64,000 nt of DNA from Bacteroidales bacterium (lineage in GTDB: Bacteria; Bacteroidota; Bacteroidia; Bacteroidales; P3), in contig SFPR01000002.1 in NCBI GenBank assembly GCA_004551865.1, positions 11,533-75,532 of the forward strand, read 5' to 3'. Below, piece by piece: positions 1-8,100 of this stretch. The notes below the pieces were generated by a model. The model was not told the origin of the DNA and did no database searches. It saw only the letters and a program-made list of their open reading frames with translations. Every line of letters begins with the position of its first letter. Position 1 is the stretch's first letter. The position numbers and the translations under genes were made by a program.

Positions 1-685
1 CCTCTGCAAGCAATCCTGCCGACTGAGACAACATTTTCTTCAAAGCCTCCAACTCTTGATTGACCTCAATCCTCAAAGCCTGGAACACCTTGGCAAAGAA
101 CTTGTTTTCCTTTCCCTTGGGAGCAAGTCTCTGCAAAAGGTTCTGCAAATCCGAAGTCGAAAAAATCCCCTCGCTCTGCCGACTTGCTATCAGCTTAGAT
201 ATGTTGTAAGCATTGCCCAATTCTCCATACTCTGAAAAGACACGGCAAAGCTCCTGCTGCGAATAAGAGTTTACAACATCCGATGCTGTCAAGCCATGCC
301 TATAATCCATTCTCAAATCCAAAGCACCATCAAACCTTGTGCTGAAACCCCTCTCGGGACAATCTATCTGATGAGAAGAAATACCCAAATCGGCAATAAT
401 TCCGTCAATCTTTGTTGCTCTGTAAAGCCTCAAACTCTCCGACAACTTGTCAAAGTTCTCCTCAATCAGACAAAATCGCTCATCGTCAATAGCATTTGCA
501 ACAGCATCGGGGTCTTGGTCAAAGGCAAACAAGCGACCCTCCGAAGACAACTTTTCCAAAATAGCTCTCGAATGACCGCCACCACCAAAGGTAACATCAA
601 CATAAGTGCCGCAAGGCTTAATATCCAAAGCCTCGATACACTCTTGCAACATCACAGGTACATGATACTCTTCTTCCAAAACCAT
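1..685 (-). CDS. rsmH: RsmH (MraW) 16S rRNA C1402 N4-methyltransferase, partial
   Basis: This gene runs off the left edge, so only the first ~228 codons are present; the family is about 300 residues long. RsmH methylates N4 of C1402 in the decoding centre of 16S rRNA using S-adenosylmethionine. Translating the minus strand from the ATG at 683-685 gives an N-terminus with HVPVML, then a TFGGGGHS glycine-rich SAM-binding motif at about residues 32-39, then ADLGISSHQ and the STRFDGALDLRMD stretch typical of RsmH. It starts 2 bp after the mraZ stop, the usual mraZ-rsmH order at the head of the division and cell-wall cluster, and is probably co-transcribed with mraZ. The identification is firm. 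Confidence 0.95.
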   Translation of the reverse strand, partial: MVLEEEYHVPVMLQECIEALDIKPCGTYVDVTFGGGGHSRAILEKLSSEGRLFAFDQDPDAVANAIDDERFCLIEENFDKLSESLRLYRATKIDGIIADLGISSHQIDCPERGFSTRFDGALDLRMDYRHGLTASDVVNSYSQQELCRVFSEYGELGNAYNISKLIASRQSEGIFSTSDLQNLLQRLAPKGKENKFFAKVFQALRIEVNQELEALKKMLSQSAGLLAE

Positions 686-687
686 TC

Positions 688-1155
688 TTACAAATCCTCG
701 CTGCCTTTTACAACATTACCCAACAACATCTCTGCCGAAGCAACATAGTCAAAGTTGTCGTTGTCAATCTCATTGTAAGTTTTGGCATCCCAGATTTCCA
801 TGTATTTTCCCGATGCCACAACCACAATATCCTTATCTATACTGACAGTAGCACGTTGTTCCACAGGAATGAGTATTCGGTCGTTGGCATCAAGCTCGAT
901 TATGTTGGCTTGCGTCAAACGTCTGAATAATCGCTTGGCATCAGGATTGTAAGGGTTTAAGTTAGCTTGAAGTCTCTCGACCTCCTTTTGAAAATCAGAA
1001 TACGTAAAAAGTTCCAAGCAAGAATTGTAGATACTTTTCCTGACAACAAATCGCACATCGTCAGTCGCAACAATCTGCTTCTTCAAAGCGACAGGCAACT
1101 TAAACCTACCGTTTGAATCAACCTTACAGAACTCAACTCCAACGACTAACGACAT
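688..1155 (-). CDS. mraZ: MraZ transcriptional regulator
   Basis: MraZ is a DNA-binding protein with two SpoVT/AbrB-like swapped-hairpin domains that usually controls its own division/cell-wall operon. The 155-residue product has the two expected half-repeats: DSNGRFKLP near residues 13-21 and LDANDRILIP near residues 88-97, each carrying the conserved DxxxR motif. Length is typical. It is the first gene of the dcw cluster on the minus strand, directly followed by rsmH. No textbook TAnnTTTG box is visible upstream; a weak TAATTTTA lies around 1179-1186 on the minus strand. Confidence 0.95.
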   Translation of the reverse strand: MSLVVGVEFCKVDSNGRFKLPVALKKQIVATDDVRFVVRKSIYNSCLELFTYSDFQKEVERLQANLNPYNPDAKRLFRRLTQANIIELDANDRILIPVEQRATVSIDKDIVVVASGKYMEIWDAKTYNEIDNDNFDYVASAEMLLGNVVKGSEDL

Positions 1156-1358
1156 AATATGCTACTTCTTTTCAGCTTGTAAAATTACTACAATTTTCCC
1201 AGAAAATACCATCTGTTGAAAACTTTTTACCTTTTTCTCCCCAAAAATCCCATTTTTCTAACACAATTTTGTACGCAAAAGCCGTGTCAATGTTTCAAAA
1301 AGGAGTACAAAATGGCTCGAATTTCCTATCTTTGCACCAAATTATACATATTATATAT
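1156..1358. promoter_or_regulatory. Divergent intergenic region between mraZ and apbE
   Basis: A 203-bp divergent region. On the plus strand TATCTTTG at 1327-1334 matches the Bacteroidetes -7 consensus TAnnTTTG and lies 25 bp before the apbE start; no good -33 TTTG sits at the expected distance. On the minus strand only an imperfect TAATTTTA is seen for mraZ. No small gene or repeat was recognised here. Confidence 0.55.
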
Positions 1359-2414
1359 ATGACAAGACTTGCACAAAGATGCCTTTTGCCAATCGTGATT
1401 GCCCTTTTGCTATCCGGTTGTGGCGAAAAAGGGAAAAGCGAATTGAAAAAATTCACCTTGGACGGCAGAGTTCAGGGAACGTATTACCATATTGTATATT
1501 ACCACCTCGACGACAAAGAAGCCGCAAGAGCCAAACTGCCAAACTCAAACGACATAAAACGAGGGATAGACAGCATATTCAAAGCAATCGACGAGACTTT
1601 GTCGCTATGGAACCCCAACTCGATTGTCAGCAAGGTCAATGCCAACGAACAAGTCATGCTCAACGATATTTTTATCGACAACTTCCAATCTGCACAAGAG
1701 TTCTCACGGCTGACAGACGGCTGTTTTGACATCACAATCGCCCCAATAGTAAAAGCACAAGGCTTTGCAAACGAGCAACGTACCAAAACAGACAAGCAAC
1801 AAATCGACTCTCTTATGCAATATGTGGGATACGACAAAGTCAAAATAGAGAACAACACAATAAAAAAGCTCTATCCCCAAACCCAACTTGACTTCAACGC
1901 CATTGCACAGGGCTATACTTCCGACAAAGTGAGCCAATATCTCACAAAGAACAACATCTGCTCACACATTGTCGATGTAGGAGGCGAAGTATATGCCTCA
2001 AACCGAAAACCCGACGGGCAACAATGGAGAGTGGCAATCGAACAGCCGAGCGACACTCCCGATGCACAACGAGAATACAACAGCTTCATAAAGATAGAAA
2101 ACCAAAGCATAGTAACAAGCGGCAACTATCGCAAATTCTTTGTCGAAAACGGAATAAAATACACCCACACCATAGACCCCAAAACAGGACAAAACGCCAA
2201 ACACTCACTACTGAGCGTATCGGTCGTTGCCAAAACTGCAACCACAGCCGACGCTCTTGCAACCGCATTCATGGTAATGGGAATGGAAAAAGCCGAAGCG
2301 TTTATCGCCAAGCACCCCGAATATCAAGCAATCTTCATCTACTGCGACACCGACGGCAAAACAAAAACCAAGGCAACCAAAGGCTTACAAGACCAAATCG
2401 AGATACTAAAATAG
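1359..2414 (+). CDS. apbE: ApbE family FAD:protein FMN transferase, lipoprotein
   Basis: ApbE covalently attaches FMN to threonine residues of target flavoproteins, classically RnfD/RnfG or NqrB/NqrC, on the outer side of the cytoplasmic membrane. The chosen ATG (1359) gives a lipoprotein signal with LLLSGC and lipidated Cys21; an upstream in-frame ATG at 1269 lies before the -7 box and is unlikely. Family motifs visible are FDITIAPIVKAQGF, DVGGEVYASN, YTHTIDPKTG and DALATAFMVMG, the last carrying the Mg/FAD-binding Asp and Thr. Length, 351 residues, is normal. The rnf operon at 44-49 kb encodes likely substrates (RnfD, RnfG). It is followed 4 bp later by the helicase gene. Confidence 0.93.
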   Translation: MTRLAQRCLLPIVIALLLSGCGEKGKSELKKFTLDGRVQGTYYHIVYYHLDDKEAARAKLPNSNDIKRGIDSIFKAIDETLSLWNPNSIVSKVNANEQVMLNDIFIDNFQSAQEFSRLTDGCFDITIAPIVKAQGFANEQRTKTDKQQIDSLMQYVGYDKVKIENNTIKKLYPQTQLDFNAIAQGYTSDKVSQYLTKNNICSHIVDVGGEVYASNRKPDGQQWRVAIEQPSDTPDAQREYNSFIKIENQSIVTSGNYRKFFVENGIKYTHTIDPKTGQNAKHSLLSVSVVAKTATTADALATAFMVMGMEKAEAFIAKHPEYQAIFIYCDTDGKTKTKATKGLQDQIEILK

Positions 2415-2418
2415 ACCA

Positions 2419-3828
2419 ATGTTCATTCAACAACTGCAATACCACTTTCAATACCCCTTCACCGAAGACCAACAACAACTTGCGGTCAAGCTATATGAAT
2501 TTTTATTCAATTCGCCACACACAAACATCTTGATAATCGACGGATATGCAGGAACAGGAAAAACAGGCATGGTGTCCGCACTTGTAAAGACCCTGCCTGC
2601 CTACAATATCAAGACCATACTTCTCGCACCCACCGGAAGAGCTGCAAAAGTTCTCAGTCGCTATTCGCAAAAGCCCGCCTCAACAATCCACAAACACATC
2701 TACTACGCCTCGGCCGACAAAGAAGGAAACATAAACCTCAAACTAAAACAAAACAAAAACACCCAAACACTCTACATTGTCGATGAAGCATCAATGATTG
2801 GCGAAAGCGAACGGCTTTTCGACACAAACAGCCTTCTGAGCGACCTTATCACCCACTGCAACAACAAACAAGGAAACAAAATCATCTTTGTGGGCGACAC
2901 AGCACAGCTCCCTCCGATAGGAAGCCCCTGCTCACCGGCACTCGACAAAGACTATCTCAACTCACACTTCAATCAACCCACAGCCTACCACCACCTGAGG
3001 CAAGTCGTTCGACAAGCACTTCAATCAGGCATAGTAAAAAACGCCTCAAACATACGTTGGTCATTGGCAAACAACCGAATAAAGCTGCCAATCTTCAAAA
3101 CCGCAAACCAACAAGAAGTCTCCAAGGTAGAAGCCTTCGACTTGGAAGACACCCTTCGCAGCGAATACAGACAAAACGGAGTGAACGAAGTGCTGATAAT
3201 CACACGAACAAACAAACTCGCCAACCAAATAAACCAATACATAAGAACACGAATACTCGAAAAAGAAAACCTCATCGACATTGGCGAAACGATAATGTCG
3301 GTCAAAAACAACTACCATTGGACCGACCAAGCAGCCCTCTCGGACTTTATTGCCAACGGAGATATGCTGCAAATCACACGAATATTCTCCTACGAAGACA
3401 TCTACGACATGAAGTTTGCAGACATAGCCGTCAAGTTTATCGACTCACCCGAACAACAGGAGATAGAACTCACAATCATCTTAGACACACTCTCCGACAA
3501 TCAAGCCTCACTGTCCGAAGACAAACAACGCTCCCTCTACAATAATCTCTACAACCACTATAGTCAATACTCTTCGGACAAAGCAGTAATAAGACAGATG
3601 ATAAAACAAGACAAACACTACAACGCCCTGCAAGTCAAGTTCTCCAACGCCCTCACCTGCCACAAGGCACAAGGAGGCGATTGGCACACAGTCTTCATTC
3701 AACAAGGCTATTTCTCACAAGACATGCTCACACCCGACTACTTCCGATGGCTCTACACCGCAGTAACACGAGCCAAACAAAAGCTCTACTTGGTGAACTT
3801 CTCCGACGACTTCTTCCTTCAAGAGTAA
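2419..3828 (+). CDS. RecD/Pif1-like DNA helicase (AAA_30 and UvrD_C_2)
   Basis: A 469-residue superfamily 1 helicase of the short RecD-like type found throughout Bacteroidetes. It shows a Walker A motif GYAGTGKTG at residues 42-50, motif Ia (APTGRAAKVLS), a Walker B VDEASMI at about 121-127, motif III with GDTAQLPPIGSP, and C-terminal TCHKAQGGDW and YTAVTRAKQKLYL motifs of the UvrD_C_2 domain. It would use ATP to translocate on and unwind DNA; its specific cellular job is not known from sequence. It starts 4 bp after apbE, so the two are probably one transcript although functionally unrelated. No RecB or RecC partner is in the window. Confidence 0.88.
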   Translation: MFIQQLQYHFQYPFTEDQQQLAVKLYEFLFNSPHTNILIIDGYAGTGKTGMVSALVKTLPAYNIKTILLAPTGRAAKVLSRYSQKPASTIHKHIYYASADKEGNINLKLKQNKNTQTLYIVDEASMIGESERLFDTNSLLSDLITHCNNKQGNKIIFVGDTAQLPPIGSPCSPALDKDYLNSHFNQPTAYHHLRQVVRQALQSGIVKNASNIRWSLANNRIKLPIFKTANQQEVSKVEAFDLEDTLRSEYRQNGVNEVLIITRTNKLANQINQYIRTRILEKENLIDIGETIMSVKNNYHWTDQAALSDFIANGDMLQITRIFSYEDIYDMKFADIAVKFIDSPEQQEIELTIILDTLSDNQASLSEDKQRSLYNNLYNHYSQYSSDKAVIRQMIKQDKHYNALQVKFSNALTCHKAQGGDWHTVFIQQGYFSQDMLTPDYFRWLYTAVTRAKQKLYLVNFSDDFFLQE

Positions 3829-3875
3829 GCACTGCTCACTCCTGCAAGACTATTTCGACACACAAACCTCCAAAC

Positions 3876-3906
3876 ACAAAAAGGTCCGAGGCAGGACGCC
3901 TCGGAC
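3876..3906 (-). terminator. Rho-independent terminator for the T9SS gene
   Basis: Perfect 8-bp stem TCCGAGGC (3885-3892) with GCCTCGGA (3898-3905), short loop, and a T run on the minus strand (AAAAAGG at 3878-3884 on plus). It lies downstream of the minus-strand gene ending at 3956 and between convergent genes. Confidence 0.8.
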
Positions 3907-3955
3907 ACCACAAGAAAAAAGAACTTTCTAAAGAAAGTTTAATAATTTTCGTCTG

Positions 3956-5689
3956 CTATTCTACAATTATCTTAGTTGAGTTTACACTCTTGCCGTCTTG
4001 AACCCTCAAAACGTACGCTCCCGAAGCCACATTGTTCAAGTCAAACACTCTGTCGCTTGTCTCATATACCTTTTGTCCCAATGCGTTATACACTTCTGTA
4101 CGAACACTCTTGCCTCCGTAAACTCTGATTGAACGATTGTTGTTCACAACTCTTATGCTCTCTGCTTCGGCAACATCTGCTATCGAGACATTGTTCTTGG
4201 TTATCAAGAGTTTGAAACGGTCTGCGTTTTCGCCCTCTGCAATATCGGTAGTATAAACATCGCCTTGGTTCATCACAACTTCCAAAGCTCCGTCAATCAA
4301 GGTAAGAGAGTATCCCTCAGGAATGTTGTCGGCAACAATATCAACATTGCGGCTTTCAAACGACTTGATATTCATGGTTGCCGTGTAGTTTGTCGAACTT
4401 ACTTCTTCCTTGCAAAGGTTTATTCCGTTGCAAATCAAATAAGGCTCTGCCACACTGCCGTCTCCAAACATCTTATTTGCATCAAAAATATCGTATCCGT
4501 CAGAAGCATCATCGTTTTGTGCAAACATAACAGGCACTTTGTAGCCCTCAGTCGAAACAGACACCTTTACAAACTCACGCTCTGCACTCTTGCTCTTGGC
4601 AGTTGAAGTTGAGTATTGATCATTGTTGAATTGGATTTGTCCGTCATTTGATGCCATATTTACAAAGAAGCCTTGTCCCACTTTGATTGTTCCGCTTGTT
4701 ACATTCTCATCAAAGGTACTTCCGTTGTATTTGTAGACACAACCGCCTTGAATAATACCCGAATTGGCATTGAGAAACTTTGTTATATCCAATGGGAACG
4801 AGAATGGATTTGCCAAAGCGAACCAACGACCTTTTTCATTGCTGCCTGCAGTGCTTGAATATGTCATTCTTCTGTTTTCATTTGTAACAACAGAAGAAGC
4901 AGTTATTGTATAATCGTTTGCGGGCCAAGCAAATATACCTTGTCCGCAAGGAAGAGCGTCTTGTTGTCCGCCGTCAATCCAGTGAAGATAGTTCTCCGCC
5001 CATTGATTTGTACCATAGTCAAATGCCAAAGCCCAAATCGAAGGAGCACCATTAGCTGCCAAAGGTGAAATATTCTCAACATGAGGAAAGCCTATGAAGT
5101 TCCATTTGTTTGCCGTCAAAGAAATGGAAATGCTTTGCTCTCCCTGATAACCAATAACCACAGCTCCCGGAACGATAGTTACCGTTCCTCCGGTGATTGT
5201 AGCAGTTGTAAAATCAACCACAGCTCCCGCAGCGATATTTACCATTCCTTCGTTGATTGTAATAGCTCCCGTTATGCTCGAACCTTGATTGATATTCACA
5301 ACTCCACCGCCTATGGTAAGATTTCCGTTGATTGCTCCACTATTTGTAAGAGTTCCGGAAGTAATCGAAACATTTCCGCTAATTGTTCCACTATTTGTAA
5401 GAGTTCCTCCGCTGATTGTAGTACCATTTGTTGTAGTAGTAGTAAGAGTACCGCCATTAATAGAAAGTGAACCTCTGCTGATAGCAAGACTTGCTGCTTG
5501 TCCTGTGCCTGCCAAAGAAACATTGTTTCCATTTACTATTGAAACAGTAGAAGTTCCATCAGGGACTCCGCCACCTTTCCAAGTATCTCCTGAATTCCAA
5601 TCCTGAGATTTGTTATCTGTTTGTTGTGCATTAACAATTGTTCCTATGCACAATAGCAATCCCAAAGCAAAAATACTTAATCTTTTCAT
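3956..5689 (-). CDS. T9SS-sorted surface protein with Gly/Thr-rich repeat region
   Basis: A 577-residue secreted protein. Residues 1-21 form a signal peptide ending in VNAQ. Residues ~45-180 are a low-complexity stretch of short Gly/Thr/Asn/Ser repeats (patterns such as GTLTNSG, GNVSI, GNLTIGGG), which would suit a beta-helix. A central part with KWNFIGFPH and QGFFVNM resembles regions common in T9SS cargo. The C-terminal ~80 residues (IRVYGGKSVRTEVYNALGQ, SGAYVLRVQDGKSV, ending TKIIVE) are a type A T9SS sorting domain. It starts 3 bp after the small protein gene 5693-5917 and is probably co-transcribed with it. Substrate or partner is unknown; likely cell-surface attached. Confidence 0.8.
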   Translation of the reverse strand: MKRLSIFALGLLLCIGTIVNAQQTDNKSQDWNSGDTWKGGGVPDGTSTVSIVNGNNVSLAGTGQAASLAISRGSLSINGGTLTTTTTNGTTISGGTLTNSGTISGNVSITSGTLTNSGAINGNLTIGGGVVNINQGSSITGAITINEGMVNIAAGAVVDFTTATITGGTVTIVPGAVVIGYQGEQSISISLTANKWNFIGFPHVENISPLAANGAPSIWALAFDYGTNQWAENYLHWIDGGQQDALPCGQGIFAWPANDYTITASSVVTNENRRMTYSSTAGSNEKGRWFALANPFSFPLDITKFLNANSGIIQGGCVYKYNGSTFDENVTSGTIKVGQGFFVNMASNDGQIQFNNDQYSTSTAKSKSAEREFVKVSVSTEGYKVPVMFAQNDDASDGYDIFDANKMFGDGSVAEPYLICNGINLCKEEVSSTNYTATMNIKSFESRNVDIVADNIPEGYSLTLIDGALEVVMNQGDVYTTDIAEGENADRFKLLITKNNVSIADVAEAESIRVVNNNRSIRVYGGKSVRTEVYNALGQKVYETSDRVFDLNNVASGAYVLRVQDGKSVNSTKIIVE

Positions 5690-5692
5690 CGC

Positions 5693-5917
5693 CTATTCCT
5701 CCTTTTTGTTGTTTTGGTAAATCTTTACTCCTGCAAAACTGCCTGCCAAGCCGAGCAACAAAAGTGTTGCAGGGGCAAGAGGTCCTGTTACACTTGTCGC
5801 CTTATTACCCTGTTGTGCGTTAGCTGTTGCACCTTCTCCCGGTAGAGGCGGCGTTTGTGCATTTGCTGCAAAGGCAAAGCCGAGAGCGAGCATCATCGAA
5901 CAAATTACTTTTTTCAT
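5693..5917 (-). CDS. Small exported protein with C-terminal membrane anchor
   Basis: A 74-residue protein with a signal peptide (cleavage expected after ANAQ, about residue 21), a short Pro/Gly/Ala/Gln linker, and a C-terminal tail made of GPLAP, a ~16-residue hydrophobic helix (TLLLLGLAGSFAG) and a basic end (YQNNKKEE). That layout (short motif, hydrophobic helix, positive end) resembles tripartite C-terminal sorting tails such as the PID-CTERM class described in Bacteroidetes, but the exact signature is not matched and I do not assign it. It is the first gene of a two-gene unit with the T9SS protein downstream, 3 bp away. The promoter at 5992-6023 fits. Confidence 0.65.
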   Translation of the reverse strand: MKKVICSMMLALGFAFAANAQTPPLPGEGATANAQQGNKATSVTGPLAPATLLLLGLAGSFAGVKIYQNNKKEE

Positions 5918-5991
5918 CTTCTTGTTTCTTTATTGATTTAACTTCTTTTTTAGTTTTAGTCAAACAGCAAGTGGAGCTGTTTAACAGGCTG

Positions 5992-6023
5992 CAAAAATAT
6001 GACACTTCCAAACAATCTCCAAA
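5992..6023 (-). promoter_or_regulatory. Bacteroidetes promoter for the 5917-3956 unit
   Basis: On the minus strand a TATTTTTG -7 box (5992-5999) and a TTTG -33 box (6020-6023) are 20 bp apart, matching TTTG-N19/20-TAnnTTTG. The predicted leader contains an AACAGC/GCTGTT hairpin near 5964-5982. Confidence 0.6.
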
Positions 6024-6490
6024 TCGTTTGATTTCCAAAAGAATTAATTTAACATTTGAAGTCGTTGTTATTTAACTCAAATTAAATTATGCCTTGGGGG
6101 GGTATTAAGAAAGTGCTTAGTAGAGTTATTAACATTTAAGGGTAATTACAAATTCGGGCTGTTGATAACAAAGGAACTTTCTATTTATTGGTTCATTTTT
6201 AACATTTCAAGAGCGATTTTTTGTGCCGATTTTTCGCCATTTAGACCTCATTTGACGCAAAAAATCATCATTTTGACAGCAAAAATCACCATTTTTGACA
6301 CCCGCTTTTGCCCTTTTTCTGCAAAAATTGATTGGGCGAATAGGAGGTTATAGGTAGTTTATAGGGCTTCTATGGGGTCTATGACCTGATATGTTGGTTC
6401 GATAAAAACAGAATAGCAAAAGACATCGACAGAGGCTTTGTATTTTCTCTATCAAAGAGATTTTGTGATTGTTGTTTCTTACTTTTTGTT

Positions 6491-6641
6491 CAACCCTCGG
6501 GCTGAAAAATGCAATTTTCATGGCAAAGCACGCAACTCTCGGGCTGAAAGCCCAAAAGCACTTAGCTCGGGGCAGAGCATAAGCGTCGCCCCCGAGTGAA
6601 GCGATACCACATTATTTTCGCACTGTAAGGGCAAAAGCGTT
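6491..6641 (+). repeat. Family C MITE-like element, partial copy 1
   Basis: Shares most of its length with the copy at 7659-7894: the CTCGGGCTGAAAG hairpin region, the AGCTCGGGGCAGAGC block whose CGGGGC pairs with downstream GCCCCCGAG, the GCGATACCACATTATTTTCG segment, and the right terminal repeat GGGCAAAAGCGTT ending at 6641. The left terminal repeat is missing; instead a second CTCGGGCTGAAA is present near 6497. Confidence 0.7.
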
Positions 6642-6670
6642 GAATACGGCTGATTTTTGGCAAACCAAAC

Positions 6671-6741
6671 CGCCGTTTTGTCCGACCAAAACGCCATTTC
6701 GCAAAAATAGAACGGCGAGTTATTTTGCCAACTCGCCGTTT
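6671..6741. repeat. Family B 21-bp phased array (4 units)
   Basis: CGCCG/CGGCG cores (one degenerate, CGCCA) start at 6671, 6692, 6713 and 6734: an exact 21-bp period. The last two form an 11-bp perfect stem (AACGGCGAGTT with AACTCGCCGTT, 6711-6741) that could end transcription of the toxin-antitoxin pair to the right. Confidence 0.85.
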
Positions 6742-6801
6742 TAATCTCTCAAAAATCCAACAAAACCGAACCTTGCTTCAATCTGCCGAACTAATTCCCA
6801 A

Positions 6802-7140
6802 TCAGCTGTATTGAGCTTGCAGGCTTGCCGTTCGGGCTTGCCGTTCTTCGCTCGCTCTTTGTTCAGCAGCTCTCATACAATCGTTGTATTGAGTTTGCAG
6901 ATTGAGCAAAGTGATTGCAGAAATACCGAGTATGCTTTCAATCTTTTCGGCTGTCGGTTTGTTCAGCGGTCGTTTACCCTTTATCAATTCATTCAAATGC
7001 GACCTCTGCATACCAATCATGATTGCAAAATCCTTTTGGGAAATTGCTCTTTCTTCCAATTCGTACCCCAAGATGCAACCCGGATGTGTTGCTTTCCAAG
7101 GTGTCATGTTTTCATTTCTTGTTGCCATAGTGGTCTTCAT
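6802..7140 (-). CDS. HigA-type XRE-family antitoxin
   Basis: A 112-residue helix-turn-helix protein of the HigA addiction-module family. It has the HPGCILGYELEERAISQKDFA start of the HTH, then RSHLNELIKGKRPLNKPTAEK and ISAITLLNLQTQYN, which is the conserved HigA core. It would bind its own operator and neutralise the toxin encoded just upstream. Its start lies inside the toxin frame (29-bp overlap; a second ATG at 7128 also overlaps), giving the toxin-first order characteristic of higBA. Downstream lie the family B array and hairpin. Confidence 0.88.
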   Translation of the reverse strand: MKTTMATRNENMTPWKATHPGCILGYELEERAISQKDFAIMIGMQRSHLNELIKGKRPLNKPTAEKIESILGISAITLLNLQTQYNDCMRAAEQRASEERQARTASLQAQYS

Positions 7141-7435
7141 TTAATTCTATCAACGTTATCTCCAATCCGGTCTCGGTTTCTCTGAACAACAACCTTTCGA
7201 CCCTGCTGTTAAACACCCGAACAGAGCTTAACGATATGTGTTTCAACTGTTCGTAGTGAAGAAAACTATATTGCCTCAACTGTGAGACGTGTTCCAATGC
7301 ACACATCAAGTTATATATGTCGGTCAGTTTTTGTACAAATTTCTTGTCTTTGGCAATCTTCTTATATCTTCCTGCATTCCTGCCGCAGAGAATAAGTTCT
7401 CGCAAGTCATCGTCTGCTATCTCTACCTTTATCAC
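7112..7435 (-). CDS. HigB/RelE-like toxin of a type II toxin-antitoxin pair
   Basis: A 107-residue basic protein immediately upstream of and overlapping a HigA antitoxin. The alternating pattern of helices and the C-terminal strand (RLLFRETETGLEITLIELNEDHYGNKK) suit the RelE/HigB fold of ribosome-dependent mRNA interferases. Sequence similarity is weaker than for the antitoxin, so the assignment leans on operon position and size. No other toxin fold is suggested. Confidence 0.7.
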   Translation of the reverse strand: MIKVEIADDDLRELILCGRNAGRYKKIAKDKKFVQKLTDIYNLMCALEHVSQLRQYSFLHYEQLKHISLSSVRVFNSRVERLLFRETETGLEITLIELNEDHYGNKK

Positions 7436-7534
7436 GCAAGCCTGTTAATTTTCTCTCTGCAAAGGTATGAAAAAAATACCAATCTCGGGAAATAAAACGC
7501 AGAAAATATACTCTTTGTTGCACCTTTGCCGATT

Positions 7535-7581
7535 GATAATCGGATTATAAAACAATTTTTTTGCTTGATAATCGGATTATC
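7535..7581. repeat. Family A palindrome pair, 32-bp spacing
   Basis: Two 15-bp palindromes GATAAT-CGG-ATTATM, at 7535-7549 (last base A instead of C) and 7567-7581 (perfect). Start-to-start distance is 32 bp, with a 17-bp A/T-rich linker. Confidence 0.85.
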
Positions 7582-7658
7582 ATAGACTTAGAGTGCATTT
7601 AGAGCGGCTCTCATGTTTTTCAAAGCTGAACATTTTGTTCGCAATCTGAGAGACAACA

Positions 7659-7894
7659 AACGCTTTTGCCCTTGCAGAGCGAAATGTCTTTGTTTTGCTT
7701 ACCCTCATGTGCCGCTTCGGGTTTCACGATTGCCGCTTCGGGTTTGCTTTTATACTTTTTGGGCTTTGCGTTTCTTATTTTTTGCACAACTCTCGGGCTG
7801 AAAGTCCAAAAGCAATTAGCTCGGGGCAGAGCGTAAGCGTCGCCCCGAGTAAAGCGATACCACATTATTTTCGCACTGTAAGAGCAAAAGCGTT
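7659..7894 (+). mobile_element. Family C MITE-like element, complete copy
   Basis: A 236-bp element bounded by inverted repeats AACGCTTTTGCCCTT (left) and AAGAGCAAAAGCGTT (right). Internally it carries a CCCTCATGTGCCGCTTCGGG segment, a CTCGGGCTGAAAG segment, and a strong hairpin in which CTCGGGGC pairs with GCCCCGAG around an AGAGCGTAAGCGTC loop. It has no open frame large enough for a transposase, so it would be non-autonomous. Confidence 0.7.
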
Positions 7895-7965
7895 GAATAT
7901 GACCTCGATTTTTGCGGTCTTGTTGCACCTTTGGCGGTTGGCAATACTGCTTCGCAAAACCAAAC

Positions 7966-8037
7966 CGCCGATTTGTTTGACCAAAACGCCATTTCGCAAA
8001 AATAAAACGGCGAGTTGCTTTGCCAACTCGCCGTTTT
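7966..8037. repeat. Family B 21-bp phased array (4 units) with terminator hairpin
   Basis: Cores at 7966, 7987, 8008 and 8029, exactly 21 bp apart, nearly identical to the array at 6671-6741. The last two make a 12-bp stem (AAACGGCGAGTT with AACTCGCCGTTT). It lies directly downstream of the minus-strand gene ending at 8101 and could terminate it. Confidence 0.85.
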
Positions 8038-8100
8038 GTTTCTCAAAACCAACAAGGCTGAAAATCAGAACTCCAAAAGTGTTTTGACAAACAGAAGATG

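Larger units (their letters stand above)
6024..6801. other. Gene-free region with repeat copies
   Basis: About 780 bp without a convincing gene. It holds a run of seven G at 6096-6102, an A/T-rich tract, a partial family C element (6491-6641) and a family B array (6671-6741). The short open frames here lack family similarity or plausible ribosome-binding context. Confidence 0.6.
7436..8100. other. Gene-free, repeat-rich region
   Basis: About 665 bp with no supported gene. It contains all three repeat families: an A pair at 7535-7581, a complete family C element at 7659-7894 and a family B array at 7966-8037. The small open frames here coincide with repeat DNA. Confidence 0.7.

Noticed and set aside
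296..748. 150-codon plus-strand frame
   Set aside because: Lies opposite rsmH, which has clear motifs.
1269..1358. Upstream start of apbE
   Set aside because: Lies before the -7 box; the start at 1359 gives the lipoprotein signal.
6096..6102. Seven-G run as a phase-variation tract
   Set aside because: Not in or near a promoter or reading frame that I can support.
7112..7140. Frameshift between toxin and antitoxin genes
   Set aside because: The overlap is the normal arrangement of higBA-type pairs.
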